NCBI RefSeq assembly: GCF_007833795.1
Contig: NZ_CP032702.1
Span: forward strand, 3,100,001 to 3,164,000
Reading direction: 5' to 3'
Origin: Candidatus Pantoea soli
GTDB taxonomy: Bacteria > Pseudomonadota > Gammaproteobacteria > Enterobacterales > Enterobacteriaceae
Length of the DNA: 64,000 bases
The notes below the pieces were generated by a model that was not told the origin of the DNA, did not search any database, and saw nothing but the letters and a program-made list of their open reading frames with translations. Position 1 is the stretch's first letter; every line of letters begins with the position of its first letter. Of this stretch, positions 44,057-54,065 are shown piece by piece. The translations under genes were made by a program, and so were the position numbers.

Positions 44057-44846
44057 TTATCGCAGACGTTCAGCAATAGGTTTCACAACATTCTCCCCAT
44101 CGCGGCCATAAAACTGATACAGGGTTTCTGCCGCCGCATCGGTTAACACCATGATTTCGATACGCCGGTTGCGCGCGCTGCGCGGATGGTCTTTATCCAG
44201 CGGCATGCGGGAGGCCATGGCATTCACCTGCAGCACGCGCGTGCTCTCCAGCCCGCCCTGCTCCAGCGCGCGCCGTGCCGCCAGCGCCCGGTCGCCGGAG
44301 AGGTTCCAGTTGTTGTAGATGGCGCTGCCGCTGTAAGGGGCCGCGTCGGTATGCCCGCTGATCATGATGCGGTTATCAATGCGGTTGAACACCGGCCCCA
44401 GCTCGGTCAGCAGGCGCTGAAAAAAGGGCGTCAGCACGGCGCTGCCGCGGGGAAACATCATGCGCTCGCGATCGTCCTGAATCAGAATGCGCAGCCCCTG
44501 CGGCAGCGTCACCAGCGTCAGATGATTTTGCGCATGATGGTTATCAATGATGCTTTGGATCAGTGCCTGCAGCTGCGCCAGCTCTGCATCCGCGCGTGAC
44601 AGCACCGCTTCCAGCGGCTCGCCCTCGCGACGCGGACGGCTCGGTGTGTCCGCCGGTGCCGGCGGGCTGACCGTGGCGTTCTGCGTCGGCGGCGTGTTGG
44701 CCAGCGTCTCGCCGATAATGGCGCTGCCATGACGATTCTCCACGTCAAAGGGATCAAAGCCGGAGCCGCTGAAGATCGAGGTGCCGTGCAGCTGCGCCAC
44801 AATCTCGCGCCGCTCCTCCTCGCTGACCGCACCGACAATTAACTTC
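44057..44846 (-). pseudogene. lafU: LafU/MotB-like flagellar motor protein, 5'-truncated
   Basis: The C-terminal part of a MotB-family stator protein: EEERREIVAQLHGTSIF, the helical QLQALIQSIIDNH, then the OmpA-like peptidoglycan-binding domain (ISGHTDAAPYSG, NWNLSGDRALAARRAL, ARNRRIEIMVL). The N-terminal membrane helix with the proton-carrying Asp is missing. The open frame continues to 44962, but residues encoded beyond about 44846 are antisense to the flhA-like gene. LafU is the last gene of the lateral (Flag-2) flagellar cluster. The remnant is joined head-to-head with an flhA remnant. Confidence 0.82.
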
Positions 44847-46550
44847 GTGGTGGTGACCAAAGGCGCGGAGCGTATTTCGGAGGTCTCAGCGCGCTTTACG
44901 CTGGATGCGCTGCCGGGCAAGCAGATGGCGATCGACGCCGATCTCAACGCCGGGTTGATCAACCAGGAGCAGGCGCGCGCCCGCCGGCAGGATGTCAGTA
45001 ACGAAGCGGACTTCTACGGCGCGATGGACGGCGCCTCGAAATTTGTGCGCGGCGACGCCGTCGCCGGCATCATGATCCTGCTGATCAACGTGCTGGGCGG
45101 CATTCTGATTGGCGTATTCCGTCACGGCCTGCCGGCGGGCCAGGCGTTCGAACAGTACGTGCTGCTGACCATCGGTGACGGGCTGGTGGCGCAGATCCCG
45201 TCGCTGCTGCTCTCTACCGCAGCGGCGATCATCGTGACGCGCATCAGCGACGGTGCCGATATGGGTGCCGAGGTAAAAGCACAGCTGCTGGCCAAACCCG
45301 CCACGCTGTATACCGCGGCGGGCGTGATGTTTGTGCTGGCCGTGGTGCCGGGCATGCCGCACCTGGTGTTCCTGGCCTTTACTGCCCTGCTGCTGTTTGC
45401 GGCATGGCGGCAGAGCCGCCGGGTGCAGGCACCGGTGCAGGATGAGGCGGAGATAGCAGCCATCCAGCAGGCACTGGCGCAGCCGGACGCGCAGCCCGCC
45501 ATCGGCTGGGAAAACATTCCGCTGGTGGAACCGATTGGCCTGAACCTTGGTTATAAGCTGGTCACGCTGGTGGATAAAGGCAAAGGCGCCCCGCTGACCC
45601 AGCGCATGCGCGGCGTGCGGCAGGTGGTATCGGAAACCAGCGGCGTGCTGCTGCCGGAGATTGCCCTGCGCGAAGATTTTCACCTCAAACCCGCGCAGTA
45701 CGCTATCAAGATCAATGGGGTACGTACCGCCGTGGGTGAGGTGCATGCCGATCGTCTGATGGCGATCCCCGGGCCGGATCAGTACGGCGAGATCGACGGC
45801 CTGCTGGATACCGATCCCGCCTACGGTATGGCGGTGACCTGGATCCTGCCGGAGCAGAAAGCCAAAGCGCTGAATCTGGGCTATCAGGTGGTGGACTGCG
45901 CCAGCGTGATCGCCACCCATGTGAATAAAGTGGTGCGCGAGCATCTGCCTGAACTGTTTAATTATGACGACATCACCTCGCTGCATCAGCGCCTGGCGGG
46001 CGTGGCGCCGAAGCTCTCTGACGATCTCAACGCCGCCGTGAATTACAGCCTGCAGCTGCGGGTGTACCGGCTGCTGCTTACCGATCAGGTTTCGCTCAAG
46101 GACATCACCACCATTGCCACCACGCTGCTGGAGAGCGTAGCGGTGACCAAAGATCCGATCCTGCTGACCGCCGATGTGCGCTATGCCCTGCGCCGGGCTA
46201 TGGTGGCGGCGATCGCGCCGGATCACAAGCCGCTCTCCGCCTATACGCTGGATAACGAGCTGGAAAACCTGCTGCTGGCCGCCCTCAACCAGGCACAGCA
46301 GAGCGGCAAAGTGGCGCTGGACAGTTTCCCGGTTGATCCGAATATCCTGACCCAGCTGCAGAGCACGCTGCCGGTGATTGTCGAGCAGCTGAAAGCGCAA
46401 AACCTGACGCAGGTGCTGCTGGTGACGCCGCAGCTGCGTCCGTTGATTGCCCGCTATGCGCGGCTGTTTGCCAAAGGGCTGAACGTACTGTCCTACAATG
46501 AGGTGCCCGATGATGCCAATCTGCAGATTGTCGGCCAGGTGAGCGGCTAA
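44844..46550 (+). pseudogene. lfhA: FlhA/LfhA flagellar export protein, 5'-truncated
   Basis: Homology to FlhA begins at about NFVVVTKGAERISEVSARF and continues without interruption to the stop: ARFTLDALPGKQMAID, DFYGAMDGASKFVRGDA, then the last membrane helices and the cytoplasmic export domain (GLLDTDPAYGMAV, LVTPQLRPLIARY). Roughly the first 120 residues, with the first membrane helices, are absent; the codons 44781-44843 are antisense to lafU. A native promoter and start are gone. It is probably the Flag-2 copy (lfhA), because its partner at the joint is lafU. I saw no housekeeping flagellar genes nearby. Confidence 0.82.
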
Positions 46551-46658
46551 GCGGCGCCACACTGCGGCAACTGTTATAAAAAAACAGCGGTTATCTGTCT
46601 CTGATTTCCTTCACTGTGATGTGGTTTACTGGCAGGCAGTGAAAATCAGAGGTGAATA

Positions 46659-47141
46659 ATGGACGCGATTAAACAAATCCTGATCGATGAAATCGACACG
46701 CTCAACCGCGAAGAGCGGCGCGACAATTTGCCGCGTTTTAGCTTTAACTTCCTGAAAACCCATCCGGGACTGTGGGCGGTGATGTACCTGTGCTATGGCC
46801 TGTGCGTCGCGCTGATTTTTTCCACCGAAATGCTTGGCTGGCCTGCTTTCTGGTTCGCCACGGTGTTCGTGCTGGTCATGAGCGTGCTGATGCTGATGGA
46901 CATCAACCCGAAATACCGCTTTGAAGACATTGATACGCTGGATTTACGCGTGTGCTACAACGGCGAATGGTACTACGTGCAGCCGGTGTCACAGCAGGCG
47001 CTGAATAAAATTCTGGCCAATCCCGGCACGCCGGAACGCGTGCGCAGCGGCATTGATCGCCTGATGAAACAGAAAGGCGAAGTGGACTTCTATGATGTCT
47101 ACTACCTGACCTGGGGCCATCAGCAGGCTGCCACGGTATAA
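46659..47141 (+). CDS. ylaC: YlaC-family inner-membrane protein
   Basis: A 160-residue protein with N-terminal cytoplasmic part (LNREERRDNLPRFSFNFLKTHPGLW), two membrane helices (VMYLCYGLCVALIFS; FWFATVFVLVMSVLMLM), then the typical YRFEDIDTLDLRVCYNGEWYYV. This matches E. coli YlaC in order and size. GAGGTG precedes the ATG. Function unknown. Confidence 0.92.
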   Translation: MDAIKQILIDEIDTLNREERRDNLPRFSFNFLKTHPGLWAVMYLCYGLCVALIFSTEMLGWPAFWFATVFVLVMSVLMLMDINPKYRFEDIDTLDLRVCYNGEWYYVQPVSQQALNKILANPGTPERVRSGIDRLMKQKGEVDFYDVYYLTWGHQQAATV

Positions 47142-47171
47142 TTCCCGCCCTGCTTTTGCCCCCTTCCCGAT

Positions 47172-47218
47172 GGCAGGCTGGCGCTGAGCGCGCGAACGCT
47201 CAGCGCCGCGCGCCTGCC
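47172..47218. other. Long hairpin at the convergent ends of ylaC and the MocR gene
   Basis: GGCGCTGAGCG / CGCTCAGCGCC is a perfect 11-bp stem (47180-47207), with flanking GGCAGG / CCTGCC. No T-run follows, so it may act as a two-way barrier or RNA stabiliser. Confidence 0.45.
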
Positions 47219-48621
47219 AGCTGCGCAATCAGCTGACCCAGCGTTTCAACTGCCGCTTCGGCACGACTGTCCCACGGCCAGGCCGTATTAAAACGAAAGC
47301 AGTGGCTGAACTGATCGCCGCTGGAAAACAGCTGCCCCGGCGCAATGCTGATGCCGGCCTGTAAGGCCAGATGGTACAGCGCGGTGGTGTTGATGTGCTC
47401 CGGCAATGCGATCCACAAAAAATAGCCGCCCGGCGTATCGCTGACGTGCGCATCGGCGGGCAGGACGCGGCGCAGCGCCTGCTGTGCCAGCTGTTTGCGC
47501 TTTGCTAAGGTTTGCCTCAGCCGTTTCAGATGGGTGTCGTAGCTGCGGGTGGAGAGGAAATCGGCCAGCGCCAGCTGCATGGGCGCGCTGGTTGAGAGCG
47601 TGCTCATCAGCTGAATCCGCTGCACCCGCTGCGCATAGCGCCCGGCTGCGACCCAGCCGACGCGAAACCCCGCCACCAGATTCTTGGAAAAGCTGCCGCA
47701 GTGCAGCACCCGGCCGTCGCGATCAAAGGCTTTGGCCGGCAGCGGCTTATCCTGGCCGCTGTAGAGATCGCTGTAGACATCGTCCTCAATCATCGCCACG
47801 TCATAGCGCGCCAGCAGCGCCACCAGCTGCTGTTTGCGCTCTGCGCTCAGGGTGTATCCCAGCGGGTTTTGCCGGTTGGTCATCAGCCAGCAGGCTTTTA
47901 CCGGCCAGCGCTGCAGGGCCTGCTCCAGCTCCTGCAGATCGATGCCCTGTTGCACATCGCTGGCGATGGCGATGGCGTTCAGCTTCAGGCGCTCAATCGC
48001 CTGCAGCGCGCCGTAGAAAGAGGGATTTTCAATCACCACCCAGTCGCCCGGCTCGGTGACCGCCTGCAGGCTGAGATTCAGCGCTTCCATCGCACCGTTG
48101 GTAATGACGATATCGTCCGGCGACAGCGTAATCCCCTGCTGCGCATAGCGCTGGGCGAGGATCTTGCGCAACGCTTCGTTGCCGGGCGGCAGGTTGTTCA
48201 GCGCATCGCCCGGCCGCAGGGTGTGCGACACCTTGACCAGCGAGCGCATCAGCTGGCGCTGCGGGAACAGCTCCGGATCGGGAAAGGCGGAACCAAACGG
48301 CATGATGGCCGGATCGCGCGTGGCCTGCAGCACGTCAAAAACAAAGCTGTTGGTATCGGCCTGATCGGTTCTGGCGATGGCCTGCACCGGCGGGCGCGCA
48401 CGGCTGCTGGCGGCGCGCGGCGCGACGTAATAGCCCGACTGCGGCTTCGACACAATCCAGCCCTGACTCTCCAGCACTTCATAGGCGTGCATCACCGTCA
48501 TCAGGCTCAGGCCGCTCTGCTCCGCCTGCTGGCGCAGCGAGGGCAGCTTTTCACCCGTCGGCCAGATGTGCGCTTCGATCTGTTCACGAAGCTGATCCAC
48601 CAATTGCTGATATTTCGCCAC
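47200..48621 (-). CDS. MocR/PdxR-family regulator (GntR HTH plus aminotransferase-like domain)
   Basis: A 473-residue transcription factor. The N-terminal winged helix (GEKLPSLRQQAEQSGLSLMTVMHAYEVLESQGWI) is GntR-type; the rest is a class I aminotransferase fold that binds PLP, with Lys in GSFSKNLVAGFRVGW and the NRQNPLGYTLS and EDDVYSDLY motifs. Such proteins sense PLP-linked metabolites, often controlling a divergent gene. The divergent neighbour here is the first Ig-like gene (48845); a 17-bp motif in the shared region also occurs before the second Ig-like gene. Confidence 0.9.
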   Translation of the reverse strand: MAKYQQLVDQLREQIEAHIWPTGEKLPSLRQQAEQSGLSLMTVMHAYEVLESQGWIVSKPQSGYYVAPRAASSRARPPVQAIARTDQADTNSFVFDVLQATRDPAIMPFGSAFPDPELFPQRQLMRSLVKVSHTLRPGDALNNLPPGNEALRKILAQRYAQQGITLSPDDIVITNGAMEALNLSLQAVTEPGDWVVIENPSFYGALQAIERLKLNAIAIASDVQQGIDLQELEQALQRWPVKACWLMTNRQNPLGYTLSAERKQQLVALLARYDVAMIEDDVYSDLYSGQDKPLPAKAFDRDGRVLHCGSFSKNLVAGFRVGWVAAGRYAQRVQRIQLMSTLSTSAPMQLALADFLSTRSYDTHLKRLRQTLAKRKQLAQQALRRVLPADAHVSDTPGGYFLWIALPEHINTTALYHLALQAGISIAPGQLFSSGDQFSHCFRFNTAWPWDSRAEAAVETLGQLIAQLAGARR

Positions 48622-48701
48622 TGCGCCTCCGATGCGGAAATGTCGCGCGCCAGTTTACATGGATTGGCGCAGGCTGGGTATGGCTGGCGCAACCGGGTTC
48701 G

Positions 48702-48718
48702 GGACAGGTCTTGTACAG
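48702..48718 (+). promoter_or_regulatory. 17-bp motif shared by both Ig-like genes (copy 1)
   Basis: GGACAGGTCTTGTACAG, 127 bp before the Ig-like gene at 48845 and 81 bp before the MocR gene. Copy 2 at 50161-50177 differs at one base. Confidence 0.55.
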
Positions 48719-48844
48719 CGGCGATTAACGCATCCTCTACCATGCGCGAAGCCAGCATAGTGCACCAGGTCACTCCCCGCGCAGCGGTGATGAGTCTTAA
48801 CAACGACAGGCGCCTCCCGCGCCATATAAACATGGAAAGTCAAC

Positions 48845-49996
48845 ATGACCCAGACAATCAATAAATTGATACGCCAGACCATTACCAATCCGTTTCCCAC
48901 CATCAGGGGAAATGCCCCCCGCAATGAAGGTGCCACCGTGTACATTACCGCTGACGGTGTGACCTTCACCACCACCGTTGTCGACGGCAAATGGTCATGG
49001 CAGACAGAGTCAGCGCTGGACGAGGGCGATCATGTATTCAGCTTTTTCCTCGTTGACCGCGCAGGGAACGTCGGGCCTTCGTCACAGTATCTGCTGACGC
49101 TTGATACTCTGCCGCCGGATGCCCCGGTGATTCTGCAAGCCAGCGATGATTTTGGTGCCAGCACCGGTATCCTGCGTCCGGGTGAGACCACTGATGACAA
49201 AACGCCCACGCTGAAAGGCAGCGCCGAGCCCAACAGCACGGTGAAAATCTATGCCGGCGACAAGCTGGTGGGTGAAACCACCGCAGACCGCAACGGGCTA
49301 TGGCAGCTGGAGGTAGAGCTGGAAAATGGCACCCATGAACTGCGCGCCGAAGCGATTGACAGCGTCAATCACGTCAGTGACAAATCCGATCCCTTTATGC
49401 TTACTGTCAATGCCCCCGCAGAAGGCATTGATAACCCGCCGGTGCTGAACGACATCTGGGACGATGTGGGACCCGGCATTGGCGCCATCAGTCAGGACGG
49501 GCATACCAATGACAATATGCCAACCTTTTCCGGTACCGGCATTGCCGGGGAAACCGTGATCATCTTTGATAATGGCAGCGCTATTGGCGCTGCGGGCGTG
49601 GATGCCAGCGGTGACTGGCGCTTCACTCCCGCCACGGGATTACCGGATGGCGACCATGTTATCACCGTGGCGCACCAGGGCAGCAGTGCGCAGTCCCCGG
49701 CATGGGCCTTTAACGTCGATACCCAGCGTCCGGATGTGCCGAATCCCGGCATCAACGCGTTACTGCATGACGCCAGCGAAGGCATGTTTATTGAAAATGG
49801 CAAAACGCAGTTACTGCTTAACAGCGATGAAGTGGATCTGGCTCCCCTGCACGCGATGCTGAATGCAGCCGACAGCTGCTGGGAGCAGCAGGCAGGTAGC
49901 GTGACCGTGGGAGGCCAGCAGTATCAGGTTTACAGCCAGACTGGCTGTGACACTGAATTGCTAATACCCGAAACAGTAAAAAACGAACTGGCGTAA
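48845..49996 (+). CDS. Ig-like repeat protein, short paralogue
   Basis: A 383-residue protein built of bacterial Ig-like domains of the kind found in very large enterobacterial adhesins. Repeats carry GEGDHVFSFFLVDRAGNVG-type and TADRNGLWQLEVELENGTHELRA-type strands and linkers such as DTLPPDAPVI and DDFGASTGILRPGETTDD. The C-terminal 60 residues (MFIENGKTQLLLNSDE to TELLIPETVKNELA) match the end of the next gene and of BapA-like proteins. There is no signal peptide, and I see no type I secretion genes. It could be secreted by a distant system through its C-terminus, or be a remnant of a larger adhesin. Confidence 0.78.
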   Translation: MTQTINKLIRQTITNPFPTIRGNAPRNEGATVYITADGVTFTTTVVDGKWSWQTESALDEGDHVFSFFLVDRAGNVGPSSQYLLTLDTLPPDAPVILQASDDFGASTGILRPGETTDDKTPTLKGSAEPNSTVKIYAGDKLVGETTADRNGLWQLEVELENGTHELRAEAIDSVNHVSDKSDPFMLTVNAPAEGIDNPPVLNDIWDDVGPGIGAISQDGHTNDNMPTFSGTGIAGETVIIFDNGSAIGAAGVDASGDWRFTPATGLPDGDHVITVAHQGSSAQSPAWAFNVDTQRPDVPNPGINALLHDASEGMFIENGKTQLLLNSDEVDLAPLHAMLNAADSCWEQQAGSVTVGGQQYQVYSQTGCDTELLIPETVKNELA

Positions 49997-50096
49997 GCCG
50001 CCGATAATAAGCGGGACAATTCTGGTCGCAATTCATCTCAACATCCATTGTGAATTGTGCACGCATGGTCATTTTATCACTTAATTACATCAGCTT

Positions 50097-50126
50097 AGCC
50101 GCAGCAGAAATACTGCGGCTTTTTTA
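50097..50126 (+). terminator. Terminator after the first Ig-like gene
   Basis: Stem AGCCGCAG / CTGCGGCT with an 8-nt loop and a T-run; nearly the same hairpin follows the second Ig-like gene. Confidence 0.88.
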
Positions 50127-50160
50127 TTGGTGGTTACTGGCTCAGTTTTTTCCTGCTTCA

Positions 50161-50177
50161 GGACAGGTCTTGTTCAG
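50161..50177 (+). promoter_or_regulatory. 17-bp motif shared by both Ig-like genes (copy 2)
   Basis: GGACAGGTCTTGTTCAG, 97 bp before the second Ig-like gene; differs from copy 1 by one base. Confidence 0.55.
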
Positions 50178-50273
50178 GCTCTTTTACCCGTTCTCTTACT
50201 ATCAACGCCAGCCAGCTGTCCGGCGATAAACCGTTTGACGCTCTTTCCGTTTGAAAACCAGAGGAATACCTTT

Positions 50274-53200
50274 ATGAACAGCGTTATTGATCCGACCACC
50301 CATTTCTGGACCACCAGGAAACAGCCAACGCTTTCCGGCTCCAGTCCGCAGGAAAAAGGCAACACCGTAAAGTTTGTCCTGAATGATCAGGAATACACTG
50401 TCGCTATTGATGAGAACGGTTATTACGAGTGGACGCCGCCGTTTGAGCTGAACGACGGCGAGTATTCACTTTCAATTTATATCGTTGACCAGGCGCAGAA
50501 CGTTGGCATCCCGAAACAGGTTATCCTGCATATCGACACCACCGCACCGGACAAGCCGGAAATTCTGCGCGTGATTGATGACCAGGGCGCACAGCAGGGC
50601 TGGCTGACGCCGGGGGCACGCACCGATGATACCAGACCAGCCTTCAGCGGCCGCGCGGAAGCCGGTTCAGTAGTGCACCTTTATGATGGCGGAACGCTGA
50701 TTGGCAGCGCCATCGCCGACAGCACCGGCGGCTGGGAAATTACGCCGGTACAGGAACTGCCGGAGGGCGGGCATACCTTTACCGTCACCAGCACCGACGG
50801 CCGCGGCCACGTCAGCACCGCCTCGGACGCTTTTACGCTGACCATCGGCGCCGATGCTCCCCGCGTGGTTCTCATTACTCACGCGGAGGACGATGCGGGA
50901 ACGTTTCAGGGCACCCTGACCAGCGGCGCGCTGACCGATGACATCACCCCAACCCTGTACGGCACCGCGCCGGCGGGCAGCAGCGTGCGCATACAGTACC
51001 GCACCGGCGACGGGCAGTGGGCTGATGGCGGGCTGGCCACGCTGAACGGCACGGACTGGAGCTGGACGCCGGACCCGGCGCTGAGCGAAGGGCACTGGGA
51101 GTTCCGTGCCAACGCCGGTGCGGGCTGGACCGATGAATTCAAACTGGATATTGACCTGACGCCGGGCAGCGAACTGGAGATTACACATGCCTGGGATGAT
51201 TTCGGTGACTATACCGGGAAACTGGATAACGGCGCATTGACTGACGATCACACGCCATCACTGCGCGGTCGCGCTGAAGCCAACAGCCTGGTGTATGTGC
51301 ATTACCGCAGCCAGTCAGGCAGTTGGGCACTGCTGGGCAGCGCCATCGCCGGTCCTGACGGTACGTGGGCACTAGAGCCGCCACCGCTGCCAGCGGGAAT
51401 GTTTGAATTCCTGGCAAGCGACAGAGCAGACAGCAGTCTTGTCAGCGGTGAAAGCTTTACACTTAAAATCGGCGCACCGGCTGAGCTGTTTCCGCAGATT
51501 CATACCATCTGGGATGATGTCGGTAATATAATTGGTAACGTCAAACCGGGAGATAAAACCAATGATACCCAGCCTGAATTGCGCGGTAAGGCGGAAGCCA
51601 ATAGCCAGGTAGAAATTCAGTACTCACAGGATGGTCAGACCTGGCTAACCGGTTTTGCCACGACCGATACAAAAGGTAACTGGTCGTTTACGCCGGCACA
51701 ACCGCTGGAATCTGGCGACTGGCAATTTAAGGCGAAGGCCGGGAGCGGCGCGGATTTTGGCAATGTCTATCCCATTACGGTCGCCGAGTATGTGACTCTC
51801 ACCAGTTATGATTTCGAAGATCTCGCCCCACAGACATTTACTTCGCAATATATTTATCGAGGCCTGACGTTTGAGCCTCTATTCCAAAATAATGTGGCCT
51901 ATTCCATTGTGGATCACACTATTTTTGGCAAATCTCTTTTGGTTAAAAATGGCAACATCAGCAACCCGATTGAGATGTTAATAAAATTCAATGATAAGAT
52001 TAATTATTTCGAGCTGACGGCGATGGACTGGGAGGGGGCAAACTCTTATATCAGCTTCTATGACGCCAGTGACAAAGAAATCGGCCGGGTCTATGCCAGA
52101 GACATTCGTAATAACACGCGAGAAGTGCTACGTTTCTTCTCCAAAGACATTCATATAAGCCATGCTAAAATTCATTTGGTTAGCAATCTGGAAGAATTTT
52201 TCATTGATAATATTTTAACCAAATCTGACTTTCGTCCTACAGGCGTAATTGAGGAACACGGCTATGAAAATCTGGACACTTTGACTAGTGGCACCTCTTT
52301 CAGTAAAGGCACGCAAACCCGTCTGCCGGGGGGGATTTTATTTACAACCCTTGATGGGACAGCGGCAACGATTCACAACGTCGAATCTTATAATGCGCAC
52401 AATGCACTGTTTCTCAGAAACAATTCCCTCTACGAGCTGAAATTCGGCAAAACCGAGGCGGTTACGTTTGATTATAATAACGTATTTCTTGATGGGGGCC
52501 ACAATGTCAGGATTTATGATACCGAGGGTAATATTCTGGATATAATACGGCTTAGTTCAGCTGATATTAACTGTAAAAAATTCAGCTATACCGCTCCGGC
52601 TGGAAAATTCATTGATTATATCGAAATAGAGGTTCTGGACGAATTGGCACCAGAAAACCCAACGTATAATGATGCTGGTTTCACGATCGATAATATCGCC
52701 TGGGGCGTAAATATTCATTCTGGCCTGGAATCCTTTGACAGTTACGACGCAGGTAAAAAATTTGACCTCAACCGGGTCACCGACCTGAGCGGCGGGCTGA
52801 AAATTTCGGCGGTGAAACTCGCGGATTCAAATGCCGATCAGACGCGCATCTATAACGGGAATGGAAAAAAAAGATCGTTAATACTGGGTGACAACACCAT
52901 CTATAAATTTGATTTTGGTGCGACGGAGAAAGTGGAGTTCCGGCTTTCCGCCGTGCACACGGCGGATGCGCATCAGTTCATTGCCTATTCGCCGGAAGGG
53001 GAGATTTTATATCGGGGCAATATCGCCACGGTGGGCAGTATTGCCAATGACATTGTGCCGGATCTCTATCAGTTTATTGCGCCCGCAGGTAAAAAAATTG
53101 GCTATATCGAGCTGGTGCTGGGACAGGAGACGACAGCAACCGACAGCGATATTGGTTTCTATATAGATGACATCAAATGGGGTGAGTATGTGCATCCGGT

Positions 53201-53702
53201 GGAGAATGCCGCCGGCAATGCCTATATCTTTGATGGCTATACCGAGCACAGTGCAACAGAGGAATCTGCCGCGCTGATTGTGAAAGAGGTGGCAGATCTC
53301 GATCAATCGCCGGTTGCAGGCCGTGAGGACATGGTCGACACGCTTTATATTGAAGGCGCAAACCAACTGCTGGATCTGAGCCTGACTGGCGATAAGGTGA
53401 AGTCGGTGGAAATCTTCGATATCACCGGCAGCGGCGATAACACACTGCGCATCGATGCGGAAAGCCTGCTGGCGCACGGTGCGAAAGACGTGTTCATCGA
53501 AGACGGCAAAACCCAGCTGATGGTCAACGGCAACGAGGGTGACGTGGTGCAGCTGGCGGATATCCTGCCAGAGGGTGAAGCACTCTCCGGCTGGACGCAG
53601 GAAGCGGGCACCGTGACGGTGGCGGGTGTGGCCTATAACGTCTACAGCAACGGCGAGGCCGAACTGCTGGTGCAGGAGGGCGTGAAAACTGAACTGGTAT
53701 AA
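50274..53702 (+). CDS. Large Ig-like repeat surface-type protein
   Basis: A 1142-residue protein, start ATG 50274 after GAGGAA (the open frame begins at 50127). The N-terminal half has about five Ig-like repeats with signature DDxGxxxGxLxxGxxTDDxxPxxxGxAEAxS. The middle (about 505-860) has lower-GC modules with Tyr/Phe-rich strands (YDFEDLAPQTFTS, FIDNILTKSDF, GFTIDNIAWG) that look like repeated jelly-roll or carbohydrate-binding-like domains. The C-terminus (ITGSGDNTLRID, VFIEDGKTQLMVNGNEGDVVQL) is typical of large BapA-like adhesins. No signal peptide is seen. Paralogous to the gene before it; the differing base composition of the middle suggests a domain acquired separately. Confidence 0.8.
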   Translation: MNSVIDPTTHFWTTRKQPTLSGSSPQEKGNTVKFVLNDQEYTVAIDENGYYEWTPPFELNDGEYSLSIYIVDQAQNVGIPKQVILHIDTTAPDKPEILRVIDDQGAQQGWLTPGARTDDTRPAFSGRAEAGSVVHLYDGGTLIGSAIADSTGGWEITPVQELPEGGHTFTVTSTDGRGHVSTASDAFTLTIGADAPRVVLITHAEDDAGTFQGTLTSGALTDDITPTLYGTAPAGSSVRIQYRTGDGQWADGGLATLNGTDWSWTPDPALSEGHWEFRANAGAGWTDEFKLDIDLTPGSELEITHAWDDFGDYTGKLDNGALTDDHTPSLRGRAEANSLVYVHYRSQSGSWALLGSAIAGPDGTWALEPPPLPAGMFEFLASDRADSSLVSGESFTLKIGAPAELFPQIHTIWDDVGNIIGNVKPGDKTNDTQPELRGKAEANSQVEIQYSQDGQTWLTGFATTDTKGNWSFTPAQPLESGDWQFKAKAGSGADFGNVYPITVAEYVTLTSYDFEDLAPQTFTSQYIYRGLTFEPLFQNNVAYSIVDHTIFGKSLLVKNGNISNPIEMLIKFNDKINYFELTAMDWEGANSYISFYDASDKEIGRVYARDIRNNTREVLRFFSKDIHISHAKIHLVSNLEEFFIDNILTKSDFRPTGVIEEHGYENLDTLTSGTSFSKGTQTRLPGGILFTTLDGTAATIHNVESYNAHNALFLRNNSLYELKFGKTEAVTFDYNNVFLDGGHNVRIYDTEGNILDIIRLSSADINCKKFSYTAPAGKFIDYIEIEVLDELAPENPTYNDAGFTIDNIAWGVNIHSGLESFDSYDAGKKFDLNRVTDLSGGLKISAVKLADSNADQTRIYNGNGKKRSLILGDNTIYKFDFGATEKVEFRLSAVHTADAHQFIAYSPEGEILYRGNIATVGSIANDIVPDLYQFIAPAGKKIGYIELVLGQETTATDSDIGFYIDDIKWGEYVHPVENAAGNAYIFDGYTEHSATEESAALIVKEVADLDQSPVAGREDMVDTLYIEGANQLLDLSLTGDKVKSVEIFDITGSGDNTLRIDAESLLAHGAKDVFIEDGKTQLMVNGNEGDVVQLADILPEGEALSGWTQEAGTVTVAGVAYNVYSNGEAELLVQEGVKTELV

Positions 53703-54065
53703 AAAGCCGTTTGCACTGACTGCACGTGGAAAACAGCGCTTTTACCTCGTAATAGCGGCCCGCCTGCAGCCTGCGTTTTTTGCCAGTGAAAGATTCCTTT
53801 TTAAAGAAAAACTGATTTAACTTCAGGCCGCAGCCGCTATGCTGCGGCTTTTTTATTGTGTGGAGCTATGATTTTGTGGTGCCGACCCGGCGTTAGCGAC
53901 GCACTGCTGTGACAAGCCAAAACCCGCCGGATAGCGCCGCGCCACAAGGATGATCTGCGGGTTTACGCGGCTGCGCGGCTCTCCCTGCCCTTTCCCCTTT
54001 CCGCATTCATCCACACCCGGCGTGACGCGAGGCTGCACCGCGCCTGTGCTGCGCACGTTTCCGCG
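53703..54065. other. Intergenic region between the large Ig-like gene and the MHYT gene
   Basis: About 360 bp. It contains the terminator at 53827-53854; the rest to 54065 is GC-rich and I see no gene, RNA or clear regulatory site. Confidence 0.4.
53827..53854 (+). terminator. Terminator after the large Ig-like gene
   Basis: Stem GCCGCAGC / GCTGCGGC with a 6-nt loop and six T residues; sister of the hairpin at 50097. Confidence 0.9.

Noticed and set aside
44781..44962. The antisense overlap of the lafU and flhA frames as true N-termini
   Set aside because: In each case the extra residues are just the complement of the other gene and lack homology; both genes are truncated at the joint.
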